Below are positions 1 through 8,626 of a stretch of 20,953 nt of DNA, in pieces (position 1 is the first letter of the stretch; each line of letters begins with the position of its first letter). A model generated the notes under the pieces. The model made no database searches. It saw only the letters and a list, made by a program, of their open reading frames with translations, and was not told the DNA's origin. Made by a program: the position numbers and the translations under genes. The stretch spans positions 1-20,953 of the forward strand of contig DAOSQO010000019.1 in NCBI GenBank assembly GCA_035375865.1, in the 5' to 3' direction. The stretch is from BRH-c25 sp029553855. GTDB taxonomy: Bacteria > Bacillota > Clostridia > Lutisporales > Lutisporaceae.

Positions 1-69
1 TGTCAGTTCTCCGGCAAACTCTACGATGCCTTTTTTGTCGGATACGCTTATTAACGCCCTCTTAATCAT
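1..69 (-). CDS. purH: PurH (AICAR transformylase/IMP cyclohydrolase), N-terminal fragment cut by window edge
   Basis: The first 23 codons of purH. The visible start reads MIKRALISVSDKKG, the hallmark beginning of the IMP cyclohydrolase (MGS-like) domain of the bifunctional enzyme that does the last two steps of IMP synthesis. The ATG sits 7 bases beyond the purN stop, and its Shine-Dalgarno (AAAGAGGTG) lies inside the last codons of purN, so translation is probably coupled. The rest lies outside the window. Identification rests on the start motif plus its place directly after purN, the usual clostridial order. Confidence 0.9.
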   Translation of the reverse strand, partial: MIKRALISVSDKKGIVEFAGELT

Positions 70-76
70 ATCAGCA

Positions 77-694
77 TCACACCTCTTTCTCTGCTATTAT
101 TACCTTTCGTCCTTCTATCCTCAGCCTGCCTTCGCAAAACAGCCCTACTGCCTCGGGAAGCAATCTGTGTTCCACTTTAAGCACTCTGGCGGCTAAAGTC
201 TCGGCAGTATCATCAGCATATACCGGCACGGTCTCCTGAAGTATGACCGGTCCGCTGTCGGTGCCCTCATCTACAAAATGAGCGGTAGCTCCCGAAATCT
301 TTACGCCGTATTCTACAGCTGCTTTGTGTACCCTTTCCCCGTAAAACCCCTTGCCGCAAAAAGCCGGTATCAATGAAGGATGTATATTTATTATCCTCCC
401 CTCATAGGCTTTTATCAGCTCCCTGTCAAGTATGGAAAGGAACCCTGCAAGCACAACCAATCCTGCATTTGCTTCCTTAAGCTCCGATATAAGGTTTTCC
501 GTGCAGTTATTCCTATGGATATATACTGACTTGATGCCGTGTTTCCTTGCTCTTTCCAGAGCATAGGCATTTTCACGGTCAGAAATTACTATTACTATTT
601 CACCGTTTATCTCACCTTTTTGTATAGAATCTATAAGAGCCTGCAGATTGGTTCCCCCTCCGGACACAAGGACAGCTATCCCTATTTTCCGCAA
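77..694 (-). CDS. purN: Phosphoribosylglycinamide formyltransferase PurN
   Basis: Folate-dependent GAR transformylase: moves a formyl group from 10-formyl-THF to GAR, the third step of purine synthesis, in the cytosol. The 205-residue product has the family's usual length. It opens with VLVSGGGTNLQAL (phosphate-binding loop), carries the catalytic segment NIHPSLIPAF with the conserved Asn and His, and has SGATAHFVDEGTDSGPVI with the catalytic Asp. The start is a TTG at 692-694 lying inside the end of purM, a 13-base overlap; a GGGGG stretch about 9 bases upstream serves as ribosome site. There is no better start, because the phosphate loop begins a few residues in. Fifth gene of the purL-E-F-M-N-H operon. 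Confidence 0.95.
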   Translation of the reverse strand: MRKIGIAVLVSGGGTNLQALIDSIQKGEINGEIVIVISDRENAYALERARKHGIKSVYIHRNNCTENLISELKEANAGLVVLAGFLSILDRELIKAYEGRIINIHPSLIPAFCGKGFYGERVHKAAVEYGVKISGATAHFVDEGTDSGPVILQETVPVYADDTAETLAARVLKVEHRLLPEAVGLFCEGRLRIEGRKVIIAEKEV

Positions 695-1722
695 AATTCT
701 ATTCCCCCTTCACCTTTTATAACGCTGCCAATAACATATGCCTTCTCCCCCAAATCCCTGAGGGTGCTAAGGATACCTTCCGCATCTTTCTTTTTAACAA
801 TCAAAACCAACCCTATTCCCATATTGAATGTATTATACATTTCCTTTTCCTCGATATTGCCAAGTCTTTGCATAAGCTCAAACACCGAGGGCATATCCCA
901 GCTTCCCAGCCTTATCTCTGCTTTCAGGCCGGCGGGAATTGTCCTTGGGATGTTTTCAATAAAGCCTCCTCCGGTAATATGAGCTATTCCTTCAATATGG
1001 TGCTTTTTTATCAATGCTTGTACTGTTTTGACATATATCCTGGTAGGCTTCAGGAGTTCTTCCCCCAGGGTACAATCCAACTCATCAAATTTCATTGAGA
1101 CATTATATCCGCCGATCTCAAAAAACAGCTTCCTCACCAATGAAAAGCCATTGCTGTGAATACCGCCGGAGGCTATGCCGATAATTGCATCTCCTTCACT
1201 GACTCCGGAACCGTTTATTATATTGTTCTTATCCGCTATCCCTACTGCAAACCCCGCCAGATCATATTCACCCGGCTTATAAAAACCCGGCATTTCCGCC
1301 GTTTCCCCTCCTATCAGAGCACAGCCCGCTTCAATACACCCGTCGCATATACCTTTCACTATGTCTGCAGCAATTTTTGGCTCTAACTTTCCCGTCCCGA
1401 TGTAGTCCAGAAAGAATAAGGGTTTTGCCCCGTGACAGGCTATATCGTTGACGCACATTGCCACACAGTCAATACCTATGGTATCATGCTTCCCGGTCAT
1501 AAAGGCAATTTGCAGTTTGGTCCCCACTCCGTCGGTGCCCGAAACCAGCACCGGCTCCTTGCAGCCGTACTCGGAAAGTTCGAAGAAACCGCCGAAGCTG
1601 CCCAGTTCCCCAAGCACTCCGGGTATCATGGTACGTCTGGTATGCTGCTTAATGAGCCTGACAGACTCATAGCCTGCCTCCACATCCACTCCTGACGCTT
1701 TGTAAGTCAGTTTTTCGTTCAT
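682..1722 (-). CDS. purM: Phosphoribosylformylglycinamidine cyclo-ligase PurM (AIR synthetase)
   Basis: Closes the imidazole ring: FGAM plus ATP gives AIR. The protein is 346 residues, normal for the family. Visible signatures are the ATP-binding strand PVLVSGTDGVGTKLQIA, the segment IGIDCVAMCVNDIACHGAKP, GGETAEMPGFY and the C-terminal GGGFIENIPR. I place the start at the ATG of MNEKLTYK (1720-1722), which follows GAAAGGAG at good spacing, rather than at an upstream in-frame codon (1746) that would overlap purF. Its 3' end overlaps the purN TTG start by 13 bases and its start lies 16 bases after the purF stop, so it is an inner gene of the purine operon. Confidence 0.95.
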   Translation of the reverse strand: MNEKLTYKASGVDVEAGYESVRLIKQHTRRTMIPGVLGELGSFGGFFELSEYGCKEPVLVSGTDGVGTKLQIAFMTGKHDTIGIDCVAMCVNDIACHGAKPLFFLDYIGTGKLEPKIAADIVKGICDGCIEAGCALIGGETAEMPGFYKPGEYDLAGFAVGIADKNNIINGSGVSEGDAIIGIASGGIHSNGFSLVRKLFFEIGGYNVSMKFDELDCTLGEELLKPTRIYVKTVQALIKKHHIEGIAHITGGGFIENIPRTIPAGLKAEIRLGSWDMPSVFELMQRLGNIEEKEMYNTFNMGIGLVLIVKKKDAEGILSTLRDLGEKAYVIGSVIKGEGGIEFCGK

Positions 1723-1738
1723 GGGATTACTCCTTTCT

Positions 1739-3148
1739 TTAAGCATCGTTTATACACCCTTCCAAAATTTCCATCGGATATTTGCCACAGAAGCATGCTG
1801 TACAAAAGCCTTCCCCGTTACTTCCCACCGATTCCAGCAGGCCCTCTATGCTCAGGTATCCCAGGCTGTCCGCATTTATCTTTTTCTTAATAGCCTCTGT
1901 CAGTCTTGACGCACCGACAAGCTCCTTCCTGTTTGGTGTGTATATTCCAAAATAACAGGAGTGTGTAACCACCGGTGAACTTACCCTTACGTGCACTTCC
2001 TTTGCCCCTGCATCTTTTAGCGCCTGGACTATTTTCTTGCTGGTAGTGCCTCTCACTATGCTGTCATCTACCATTACCACACGTTTTCCCTCAATATTTG
2101 CTTTCAAGGCATTCAGTTTCAATGCTACTCCGATTTCCCTGCTCACCTGTGACGGCTGTATGAAGGTCCTTCCTATATATCTGTTCTTTATTAAACCTAC
2201 TGCATATGGAATCCCCGACTGCCTGGCATAGCCTATTGCAGCGGGGGTTCCCGAGTCAGGCACACATATTACTACGTCCGCTTCTGCAGGCTGCTCTTTT
2301 GCCAGTATCATACCGGCATTTTCCCTGGCCTGGTTTACGCTTATTCCGTCCATTATGCTGTCCGGCCTGGCAAAATAAATGTACTCAAATATGCACTTTG
2401 ATTGCGGTATAATTGAGCTGCAGTGTATGGACCTTATGCCGTCCTCTCCTATGACAACAATTTCTCCGGGTTCAACATCCCTGACAAAGGCGGCTCCTAT
2501 GGTATCAAGAGCACAGGTTTCAGAAGCCAGCACATAGCCGTTTCCCCTCCTGCCTATGACCAGAGGTCTTAATCCATAATTGTCCCTTACTCCTATAAGC
2601 TTGTCGTTGGTCATTATCACCAAAGCATAGGAACCCTTTATCACACCCATCATATTCAGGATTGCATCCTCGACACCGACTTTGTAGTTCCTTGCTATAA
2701 GGCTTGCGATAACCTCGCTGTCCGTTGTAGTGGCAAAAATCATTCCCTGGTCCTCCAGATGCTCTCTTACGATTCCTGCGTTTATCAGATTCCCGTTGTG
2801 GGCTACCGCTATATTGCCATTCTTGTATTTGACCAGAAGAGGCTGTGCGTTTGCTGCGAAATTTTCACCCGAGGCAGAATACCTTACGTGTCCTATACTT
2901 ATATCTCCCTTAAGCAAATTAAGGATTTTATCGTCAAAAACCTCAGATACCAGACCCATTTCCTTGTAGCAGGTAATAATCCCGTCCCTGTTCACTGCTA
3001 TTCCGGCACTTTGCTGACCCCTGTGCTGCAATGCAATAAGCCCGTAATAGGTGAGATTTTCAATTTCCATGTTGCCTTTGTCGTATATGCCTATAATTCC
3101 GCACTCTTCCCTGAGTTTATCCTCTTTTACGAATATATCGTTATACAT
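1739..3148 (-). CDS. purF: Amidophosphoribosyltransferase PurF, Fe-S propeptide type
   Basis: First committed step of purine synthesis: PRPP plus glutamine gives phosphoribosylamine. 469 residues. The N-terminal Ntn-hydrolase glutaminase domain has its nucleophile at Cys16 (REECGIIGIY), so a 15-residue propeptide must be removed. The PRTase domain carries VVMVDDSIVRGTT (about 357-369), the PRPP-binding loop. Cysteines at about 398, 449 and 452 (SCYFGIY; GFCTAC) match ligand positions of the 4Fe-4S cluster known in Bacillus-type PurF, suggesting oxygen-sensitive turnover. The start is the ATG after CAGGAG; the upstream in-frame codon at 3175 lacks a site. The start overlaps the purE stop by 8 bases (ATGTATAA). 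Confidence 0.96.
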   Translation of the reverse strand: MYNDIFVKEDKLREECGIIGIYDKGNMEIENLTYYGLIALQHRGQQSAGIAVNRDGIITCYKEMGLVSEVFDDKILNLLKGDISIGHVRYSASGENFAANAQPLLVKYKNGNIAVAHNGNLINAGIVREHLEDQGMIFATTTDSEVIASLIARNYKVGVEDAILNMMGVIKGSYALVIMTNDKLIGVRDNYGLRPLVIGRRGNGYVLASETCALDTIGAAFVRDVEPGEIVVIGEDGIRSIHCSSIIPQSKCIFEYIYFARPDSIMDGISVNQARENAGMILAKEQPAEADVVICVPDSGTPAAIGYARQSGIPYAVGLIKNRYIGRTFIQPSQVSREIGVALKLNALKANIEGKRVVMVDDSIVRGTTSKKIVQALKDAGAKEVHVRVSSPVVTHSCYFGIYTPNRKELVGASRLTEAIKKKINADSLGYLSIEGLLESVGSNGEGFCTACFCGKYPMEILEGCINDA

Positions 3149-3650
3149 TTTTAATCTCCTGTTTAATTCTTTCATCCTTTTTCATTACGTCCAGTCTCAT
3201 CTTTTCTTTGTGGGCCTTAAGCCTATCTTTTAAAATGCCGTATTTAACCGATAAAATCTGAACCGCAAGAAGGCCTGCGTTTTCTGCGCCGTCTACCGCA
3301 ACGGTTGCCACAGGTATTCCCGAAGGCATCTGCACAATTGACAGAAGAGAATCCAATCCGTCAAGAGTCGAAGACTTTATCGGTATCCCTATGACAGGAA
3401 GGGTTGTAAATGCCGCCAGCACTCCTGGAAGATGGGCCGCCTTGCCTGCTGCGGCAATAATAACTTCAAATCCGTTTTTTTCCGCATTTTTTGCATACTC
3501 TGCCGCTTGATCCGGCGTCCTGTGTGCAGACAGTACATTAACCTCAAAATCGACCTCAAAGGCCTTAAGAATCTCCACTGCTTTTTTCACTACCGGCAGA
3601 TCCGAATCACTGCCCATTATCACTGCAACCTTTGGTTTTTCAAAAGACAT
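3141..3650 (-). CDS. purE: 5-(carboxyamino)imidazole ribonucleotide mutase PurE
   Basis: Converts the carboxylated AIR intermediate to CAIR. 169 residues, normal length for stand-alone PurE. Visible motifs are IMGSDSD near the N-terminus (nucleotide phosphate binding), the catalytic SAHRTP, and AGKAAHLPGV. This looks like the class I enzyme, which needs N5-CAIR made by PurK; no purK is in the window, so the partner would be elsewhere. AAGGAGAGAG precedes the ATG, and the gene begins 24 bases after the purL stop. In many clostridia purC follows purE directly; here the next gene is purF, with an 8-base overlap. Confidence 0.95.
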   Translation of the reverse strand: MSFEKPKVAVIMGSDSDLPVVKKAVEILKAFEVDFEVNVLSAHRTPDQAAEYAKNAEKNGFEVIIAAAGKAAHLPGVLAAFTTLPVIGIPIKSSTLDGLDSLLSIVQMPSGIPVATVAVDGAENAGLLAVQILSVKYGILKDRLKAHKEKMRLDVMKKDERIKQEIKNV

Positions 3651-3674
3651 CGGTATCTCTCTCCTTCATCGTTT

Positions 3675-6600
3675 TTAGCCGAAGTACTCCACTCCCGCTT
3701 CAAATATCCTCTGTTCCTTATTTCCGGGTACATTTTTGCCTATATTATCCCCGGTCCTTTCAGAGTGTCCCATCTTGCCGAAAACTCTTCCATCCGGACT
3801 CGTTATTCCTTCTATAGCCTCTGCCGAACCGTTTGGATTAAATTCCAAATCATAGGTTGGGCTGCCGTTTAAGTTCACATATTGCGTGGCAATCTGTCCG
3901 TTATTTATAAGTTCGGCTATCATAGCGCCGCTTGCCACGAATCTCCCTTCCCCATGGGATACTGCTACGGTATGTATATCCCCCGCCTTTGACCTCCCCA
4001 ACCAGGGAGACAATGTCGATGCTACCTTTGTTCTTACCATGCAGGATATATGATGTCCTATTTCATTGAATGTAAGAGTCGGCGAGCTTTCGCCCATATC
4101 CCTTATTTCTCCGTAAGGCAGAAGGCCAAGCTTGATAAGGGCCTGAAAACCGTTGCAAATTCCCAGGATTAACCCGTCTCTTTCCTTCAGGAGCTTCATG
4201 ACCGCTTCCTTTACAATAGGATTTCTGAATGCTGTCGCTATGAACTTTCCCGAGCCTTCCGGTTCGTCTCCGCCGCTGAAGCCCCCGGGCAATGCTATTA
4301 TCTGTGCTCTCTCTATCGCCTTTTCCATTTCCTTAATAGAGTCCCTGATGTCTGAAGGTTTCAAATTTTTGAATATGAAAAGCTCAGGTCTGCCCCCGGC
4401 CCTTTCAAAGGCTCTTGCCATATCGTATTCACAGTTGGTTCCCGGAAATACAGGGATGAATACTCTTGGTTGCGCAATTTTCACAGCAGGTTTGACAATT
4501 TTTGCATTATCATAATATATATTCTGTGGTTTGCCGGTTATCTCCTTCATACCGGCAGAAAATACACCGCTCAAAGGAGCTCTCCATGCCTGCAGAACCT
4601 CTTTCAGCTCTATTTCCGTCCCATTTATGCTTATTGTCTCTTCGCTTCGGGTTCTGCCGACAATTTCATAAGAAACACCGTCAAAAAGCTCATCTAAATT
4701 ATTTTTGGAATCAATCTCTAAAATCATTGAACCGTAATCAGGAGTGAAAAGGGTTTTTTCATTGAAGCCTTCTTTAAAAGAAAAGCCCAGCCTGTTTCCA
4801 AAACACATTTTGCTTATCGTTCCGGCACAGCCTCCAAACCTCACAGCCCCCGAAGAAAGAACCAATTTTCTATTTATTAACTCATATACCCTGGAATACA
4901 TTTTATTAAGCTTATTAAAGTCAGGCAAGTCGTCCGCATCCCTGTCCGCCTTCAGAAGTACCACATTGCTTCCGACCTTTTTGAACTCCTGGGATACTAT
5001 TTTGTCAGCCTCTGCCATACAGACTGCAAAAGCAATCAGGGTGGGAGGCACGTTTAAATCCTTGAAGGTGCCCGACATACTGTCTTTACCGCCTATAGCA
5101 GGAATCCCCAGCATATTCTGGGCATAAAAAGCTCCCAGGAGCGCGCTCATTGGCTTTCCCCACTTCTCCGGGTCCTTGCCCAACTTCTCAAAATATTCCT
5201 GAAGCGTAAGTCTTATCCGGCTGTAGTCCCCTCCCAGAGCTGCAATTCTGGCAACCGCCTCTACCACTGCATATAACGCTCCATGGAAAGGGCTCCATTT
5301 CGCAAGCTCCGGGTTATATCCATATGCCATAAGGGTCGCAGTATTTGTTTCCCCTGTCAATAAAGGCAGCTTCATTGCCAGCCCCTCAGCCGGAGTTTCC
5401 TGGTATTTGCCTCCAAAGGGCATCAGTATCGTCCCGGCGCCGACCGTACTGTCGAATCTCTCCACAAGCCCCTTCTGGCTGCATACATTTAGGTCCCTCA
5501 TATTCTCCAGCCATTTTTCTTTCAGGTTATCCCGCTGCTTTTCCCAATGCTTAAATCTTTCAAAGAAGCTCTCTGAGTCGGGGGATTTAATAAAAACCTG
5601 CGTACTCTGCGTTATACCGTTGGTATTTAAGAATTCCCGGCTTATGTCAACTATAGTATTGCCCCTCCACTGCATCCTTAGCCTATTGTCCCCGGTGACT
5701 TTTGCGACAATCGTTGCCTCAAGGTTCTCAGCCGCTGCATGGTTAATGAATTTTTCTCCATCGGCTCTGTCAACCAAAACAGCCATTCTTTCCTGAGATT
5801 CGGATATGGCAAGCTCAGTGCCGTCAAGCCCTTCATACTTTTTGGGTACAGCATCCAAATCTATGAAAAGTCCGTCAGCCAGTTCCCCTATTGCCACCGA
5901 TACGCCCCCTGCGCCGAAATCATTGCATTTCTTAATGAGCCGGCTGGCCTCAGGCTTCCTGAATAACCTCTGCATTTTCCTTTCGGTGGTCGCATCACCC
6001 TTTTGTACTTCCGCACTGCAGCTATGTATCGATTCTTCAGTGTGCTCCTTTGATGAGCCTATGGCCCCGCCGCAGCCGTCCCTTCCGGTTCTTCCTCCCA
6101 GGAGGATTATTACATCTCCTTCTGCAGGGGCTTTCCTTACCACATTGCTTCTCGGCGCCGCGCCTATCACAGCGCCCACTTCCATTCTTTTTGCAACAAA
6201 ATTTTCGTCATAGATTTCTGCAACCTGTCCCGCTGCAAGACCTATCTGATTGCCGTAAGAGCTATATCCCGCCGCTGCGCCTGTAGTAATCTTCCTCTGG
6301 GGGAGCTTTCCGGTCAATGTGTCTTCTATCCTTGTTCTGGGGTCTGCACTCCCCGTCACCCTCATAGCACCATACACATAAGATCTTCCTGAAAGGGGAT
6401 CCCTTATTGCGCCGCCGAGGCAGGTTGCCGCCCCGCCAAAAGGTTCTATCTCAGTCGGATGATTGTGTGTTTCGTTTTTGAACAATAATAGCCATTCTTC
6501 CTGTTTCCCGTCTATATCCGCATTGACAATAATGCTGCTGGCATTGACCTCGTCGGAAACCTCCAGATCCTTGAGAAGACCTTTTCCCCTCATCTCTTTC

Positions 6601-7445
6601 ATGGCTATTACTGCCAAATCCATCAGGTTAATATCCCTTTTTTCATCCCCGTAAACATAGTCCCTGGATTTCAGGTACTTTAACAGAGACTTTTCAATTG
6701 CATCCTTATACTTGCCCTTTTCTATTTCAATGTTTTCTATAGTGGTATGGAAGGTAGTATGGCGGCAATGGTCCGACCAATACGTGTCAATTACTCTCAA
6801 TTCGGTAACAGTAGGGTCTCTTTTTTCTGTCTCTTTAAAGTATTTCCGGCAAAACTTAAGATCTTCAAAATTCATTGCCAGGCCCATGTCTTCAATAAGG
6901 TCCGCCAATTCCCCATCTTTCATTTGCGTAAAGGCTTCGATTACCTTTACATCATCCGGAGTCTCCTGTGGAAATTCAAGACTTTCCGGTTTTGCCAGAG
7001 ATGCTTCCATTATCTCCAGGGGATTTATGCAATAGTTCTTGATTTTATTGAATTCACTGTCGGAAATTTTCCCCGAAAGTATGATTAATTTTGCGGTCAT
7101 GATTTTCGGTCTTTCCTTTTGAGTCAATATCTGCAGACACTGTGCCGCAGAATCCGCTCTCTGGTCATATTGCCCGGGAAGGTATTCTATTGCAAAGAAT
7201 CTGTCATTTTTATCAATTTCAATATTTTCATCAAAGGAATTGTCTACCGCAGGTTCTGAAAATATTGTATTTTTTGCTGAATCGTATTCGCTGTCTGTGA
7301 TTCCCGATATATCGTACCGGTTTATTATCCTGAGCTTAGTAAGGCCTTTTACCCCAAGGTTTTCTCTTATATCGCAATATAGGTCCTTGGCCGAAACGGC
7401 ATATTCATCTTTTTTTTCAACATATATTCTTTTAACATCAGACAT
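3675..7445 (-). CDS. purL: Phosphoribosylformylglycinamidine synthase PurL, long single-chain form
   Basis: FGAM synthase: FGAR plus glutamine plus ATP gives FGAM. At 1256 residues this is the single-polypeptide form with synthase and glutaminase fused, as in the clostridial clade, not the PurS/PurL/PurQ complex. Visible in order: TYWSDHCRHTTF (about 221-232), HNHPTEIEPFGG (about 327), a second AIRS-like half with GGKDSMSG, then a class I glutaminase domain with PGTNCEYD, LPGGFSGGDEPEGSGKF, the nucleophile Cys near 1097 in LILGICNGFQ, and His/Glu in SHGEGRF near 1164-1166. TGAGGTGA precedes the ATG. It is the first gene of the purine operon, divergent from a LysR gene. I saw no guanine riboswitch in the leader. 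Confidence 0.97.
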   Translation of the reverse strand: MSDVKRIYVEKKDEYAVSAKDLYCDIRENLGVKGLTKLRIINRYDISGITDSEYDSAKNTIFSEPAVDNSFDENIEIDKNDRFFAIEYLPGQYDQRADSAAQCLQILTQKERPKIMTAKLIILSGKISDSEFNKIKNYCINPLEIMEASLAKPESLEFPQETPDDVKVIEAFTQMKDGELADLIEDMGLAMNFEDLKFCRKYFKETEKRDPTVTELRVIDTYWSDHCRHTTFHTTIENIEIEKGKYKDAIEKSLLKYLKSRDYVYGDEKRDINLMDLAVIAMKEMRGKGLLKDLEVSDEVNASSIIVNADIDGKQEEWLLLFKNETHNHPTEIEPFGGAATCLGGAIRDPLSGRSYVYGAMRVTGSADPRTRIEDTLTGKLPQRKITTGAAAGYSSYGNQIGLAAGQVAEIYDENFVAKRMEVGAVIGAAPRSNVVRKAPAEGDVIILLGGRTGRDGCGGAIGSSKEHTEESIHSCSAEVQKGDATTERKMQRLFRKPEASRLIKKCNDFGAGGVSVAIGELADGLFIDLDAVPKKYEGLDGTELAISESQERMAVLVDRADGEKFINHAAAENLEATIVAKVTGDNRLRMQWRGNTIVDISREFLNTNGITQSTQVFIKSPDSESFFERFKHWEKQRDNLKEKWLENMRDLNVCSQKGLVERFDSTVGAGTILMPFGGKYQETPAEGLAMKLPLLTGETNTATLMAYGYNPELAKWSPFHGALYAVVEAVARIAALGGDYSRIRLTLQEYFEKLGKDPEKWGKPMSALLGAFYAQNMLGIPAIGGKDSMSGTFKDLNVPPTLIAFAVCMAEADKIVSQEFKKVGSNVVLLKADRDADDLPDFNKLNKMYSRVYELINRKLVLSSGAVRFGGCAGTISKMCFGNRLGFSFKEGFNEKTLFTPDYGSMILEIDSKNNLDELFDGVSYEIVGRTRSEETISINGTEIELKEVLQAWRAPLSGVFSAGMKEITGKPQNIYYDNAKIVKPAVKIAQPRVFIPVFPGTNCEYDMARAFERAGGRPELFIFKNLKPSDIRDSIKEMEKAIERAQIIALPGGFSGGDEPEGSGKFIATAFRNPIVKEAVMKLLKERDGLILGICNGFQALIKLGLLPYGEIRDMGESSPTLTFNEIGHHISCMVRTKVASTLSPWLGRSKAGDIHTVAVSHGEGRFVASGAMIAELINNGQIATQYVNLNGSPTYDLEFNPNGSAEAIEGITSPDGRVFGKMGHSERTGDNIGKNVPGNKEQRIFEAGVEYFG

Positions 7446-7504
7446 ATATTCACCTCATTTATACTAATATCCCTTTGCCTTCCTTTTATTATTCCATATA
7501 TTAC

Positions 7505-7533
7505 TTTACAATTAAATTTTAACATAGTAAAAT
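7505..7533 (+). promoter_or_regulatory. Candidate sigma-A promoter for the lysR gene
   Basis: TTTACA (7505-7510), a 17-base spacer and TAAAAT (7528-7533) lie about 50 bases before the lysR ATG, which has AAGGAGAAC in front. The whole purL-lysR gap is very AT-rich, so chance matches are likely. Downstream, AAAAATA (7538-7544) and TATTTTT (7550-7556) form an inverted repeat that could be a LysR site. I could not pick a convincing purL promoter on the other strand. Confidence 0.45.
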
Positions 7534-7583
7534 TAATAAAAATAATTAATATTTTTAATACTATTAATAAGGAGAACTTATAT

Positions 7584-8474
7584 ATGGATATAAACTTTGA
7601 GCTTTATAAGGTTTTTTATTACGTATCGAAATTCCTCAGCTTTTCCGAGGCATCCGAAGAGCTTTTCATAACCCAGTCCGCAGTAAGCCAATCGATCAAG
7701 CTCCTGGAAGAGAAACTGAAATGCCAGCTTTTTTTTAGAAATACCAAGAAAGTCAAGCTGACAAAAGAAGGAGAGATTATGTACAGGCATATTGAGCAGG
7801 CTTTTAACTACATAAAGTCGGGTGAAAGAGCCTTAGAGGAAATGAACTCCCTTGGTCAGGGCGAAATCAGGGTAGGGGTCAGCGATACTATCTGCAAGTA
7901 TTACCTTATGCCATATATAAAAAGCTTTAACCATACTTATCCCGGTATTAAAATACACCTTACAAACAGAACGTCTCCGGTATGCATTGAGCTTCTGAGG
8001 AAAGGAAGCGTGGACCTCAGTGTTATCAATATCCCCGAAAAGTGTGACTATAAAAATATTACAGCGAAAAATACCAAAACGATTAAGGACGTATTTATCG
8101 CCGGCAATAACTTCAATGAACTGAAAGACCGAAAGATATCCCTGAAGGAGTTGGAAAACTATCCTCTTATCGTATTGGAAAGGAATACCACAACAAGAGA
8201 GTTCTTTGACAATTTGATGGCAAAGCATAATATATCAATTAAACCTGAGATTGAGCTGGGCAGTGTGGACATACTCATTGAAATGGCTAAAATAGGGCTT
8301 GGGATTGCCTTTGTGCCGGATGATTGCGTAAACCGGGAACTTCTCGGGGACGATATATTTGTACTGGACATAAAAGAAAGAATCCCAGAACGAAACCTGG
8401 GATTCCTCATACACTCAAATATTCCTCTGCCCCGGGCAGCGTCAAAGTTTGTGGAGCTATTGGAGGAGTCATAA
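7584..8474 (+). CDS. LysR-family transcriptional regulator
   Basis: 296 residues, standard LysR length. An N-terminal winged helix-turn-helix spans about 5-65, with the recognition region SFSEASEELFITQSAVSQSIKLLEE typical of the family, followed by a linker helix and a periplasmic-binding-like effector domain (about 90-290; GEIRVGVSDTICKYYLMPYI onward). It is the only intact plus-strand gene and is divergent from purL across 138 bases, an arrangement LysR regulators often use to control the neighbour. Whether it acts on the purine operon is inference: known purine operon control in Firmicutes is by PurR or riboswitches, not LysR. The effector is not deducible. Its stop lies 3 bases before the left repeat of the guaA island. 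Confidence 0.92.
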   Translation: MDINFELYKVFYYVSKFLSFSEASEELFITQSAVSQSIKLLEEKLKCQLFFRNTKKVKLTKEGEIMYRHIEQAFNYIKSGERALEEMNSLGQGEIRVGVSDTICKYYLMPYIKSFNHTYPGIKIHLTNRTSPVCIELLRKGSVDLSVINIPEKCDYKNITAKNTKTIKDVFIAGNNFNELKDRKISLKELENYPLIVLERNTTTREFFDNLMAKHNISIKPEIELGSVDILIEMAKIGLGIAFVPDDCVNRELLGDDIFVLDIKERIPERNLGFLIHSNIPLPRAASKFVELLEES

Positions 8475-8477
8475 GCA

Positions 8478-8491
8478 TTCTACTCCCACTC
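8478..8491. repeat. Candidate att site, distal copy (14-base direct repeat)
   Basis: TTCTACTCCCACTC, identical to 10617-10630. On the minus strand it reads GAGTGGGAGTAG, the Glu-Trp-Glu-stop end of guaA, but here it is detached from any guaA reading frame. It starts 3 bases after the lysR stop. Identity stops at both edges of the 14 bases. Confidence 0.7.
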
Positions 8492-8626
8492 TTCTCACGG
8501 AACTTTAGGTTAGCTTTTTCTGTTGATTTCTCGTACATTAAGATTGTTAATTTTGCTTTTGCTTGCTATATTATTCTTTTACCAGTTTCGTACTCAGAAT
8601 GTACTCGGATAATTATACATTTACCA

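Noticed and set aside
3432..6286. Long plus-strand open frames opposite purE and purL
   Set aside because: They mirror the codon pattern of the strongly supported minus-strand genes and carry no ribosome sites or known motifs.
7446..7583. Purine riboswitch or PurR box upstream of purL
   Set aside because: I looked for the conserved guanine riboswitch core and for a structured leader and saw only AT-rich sequence.
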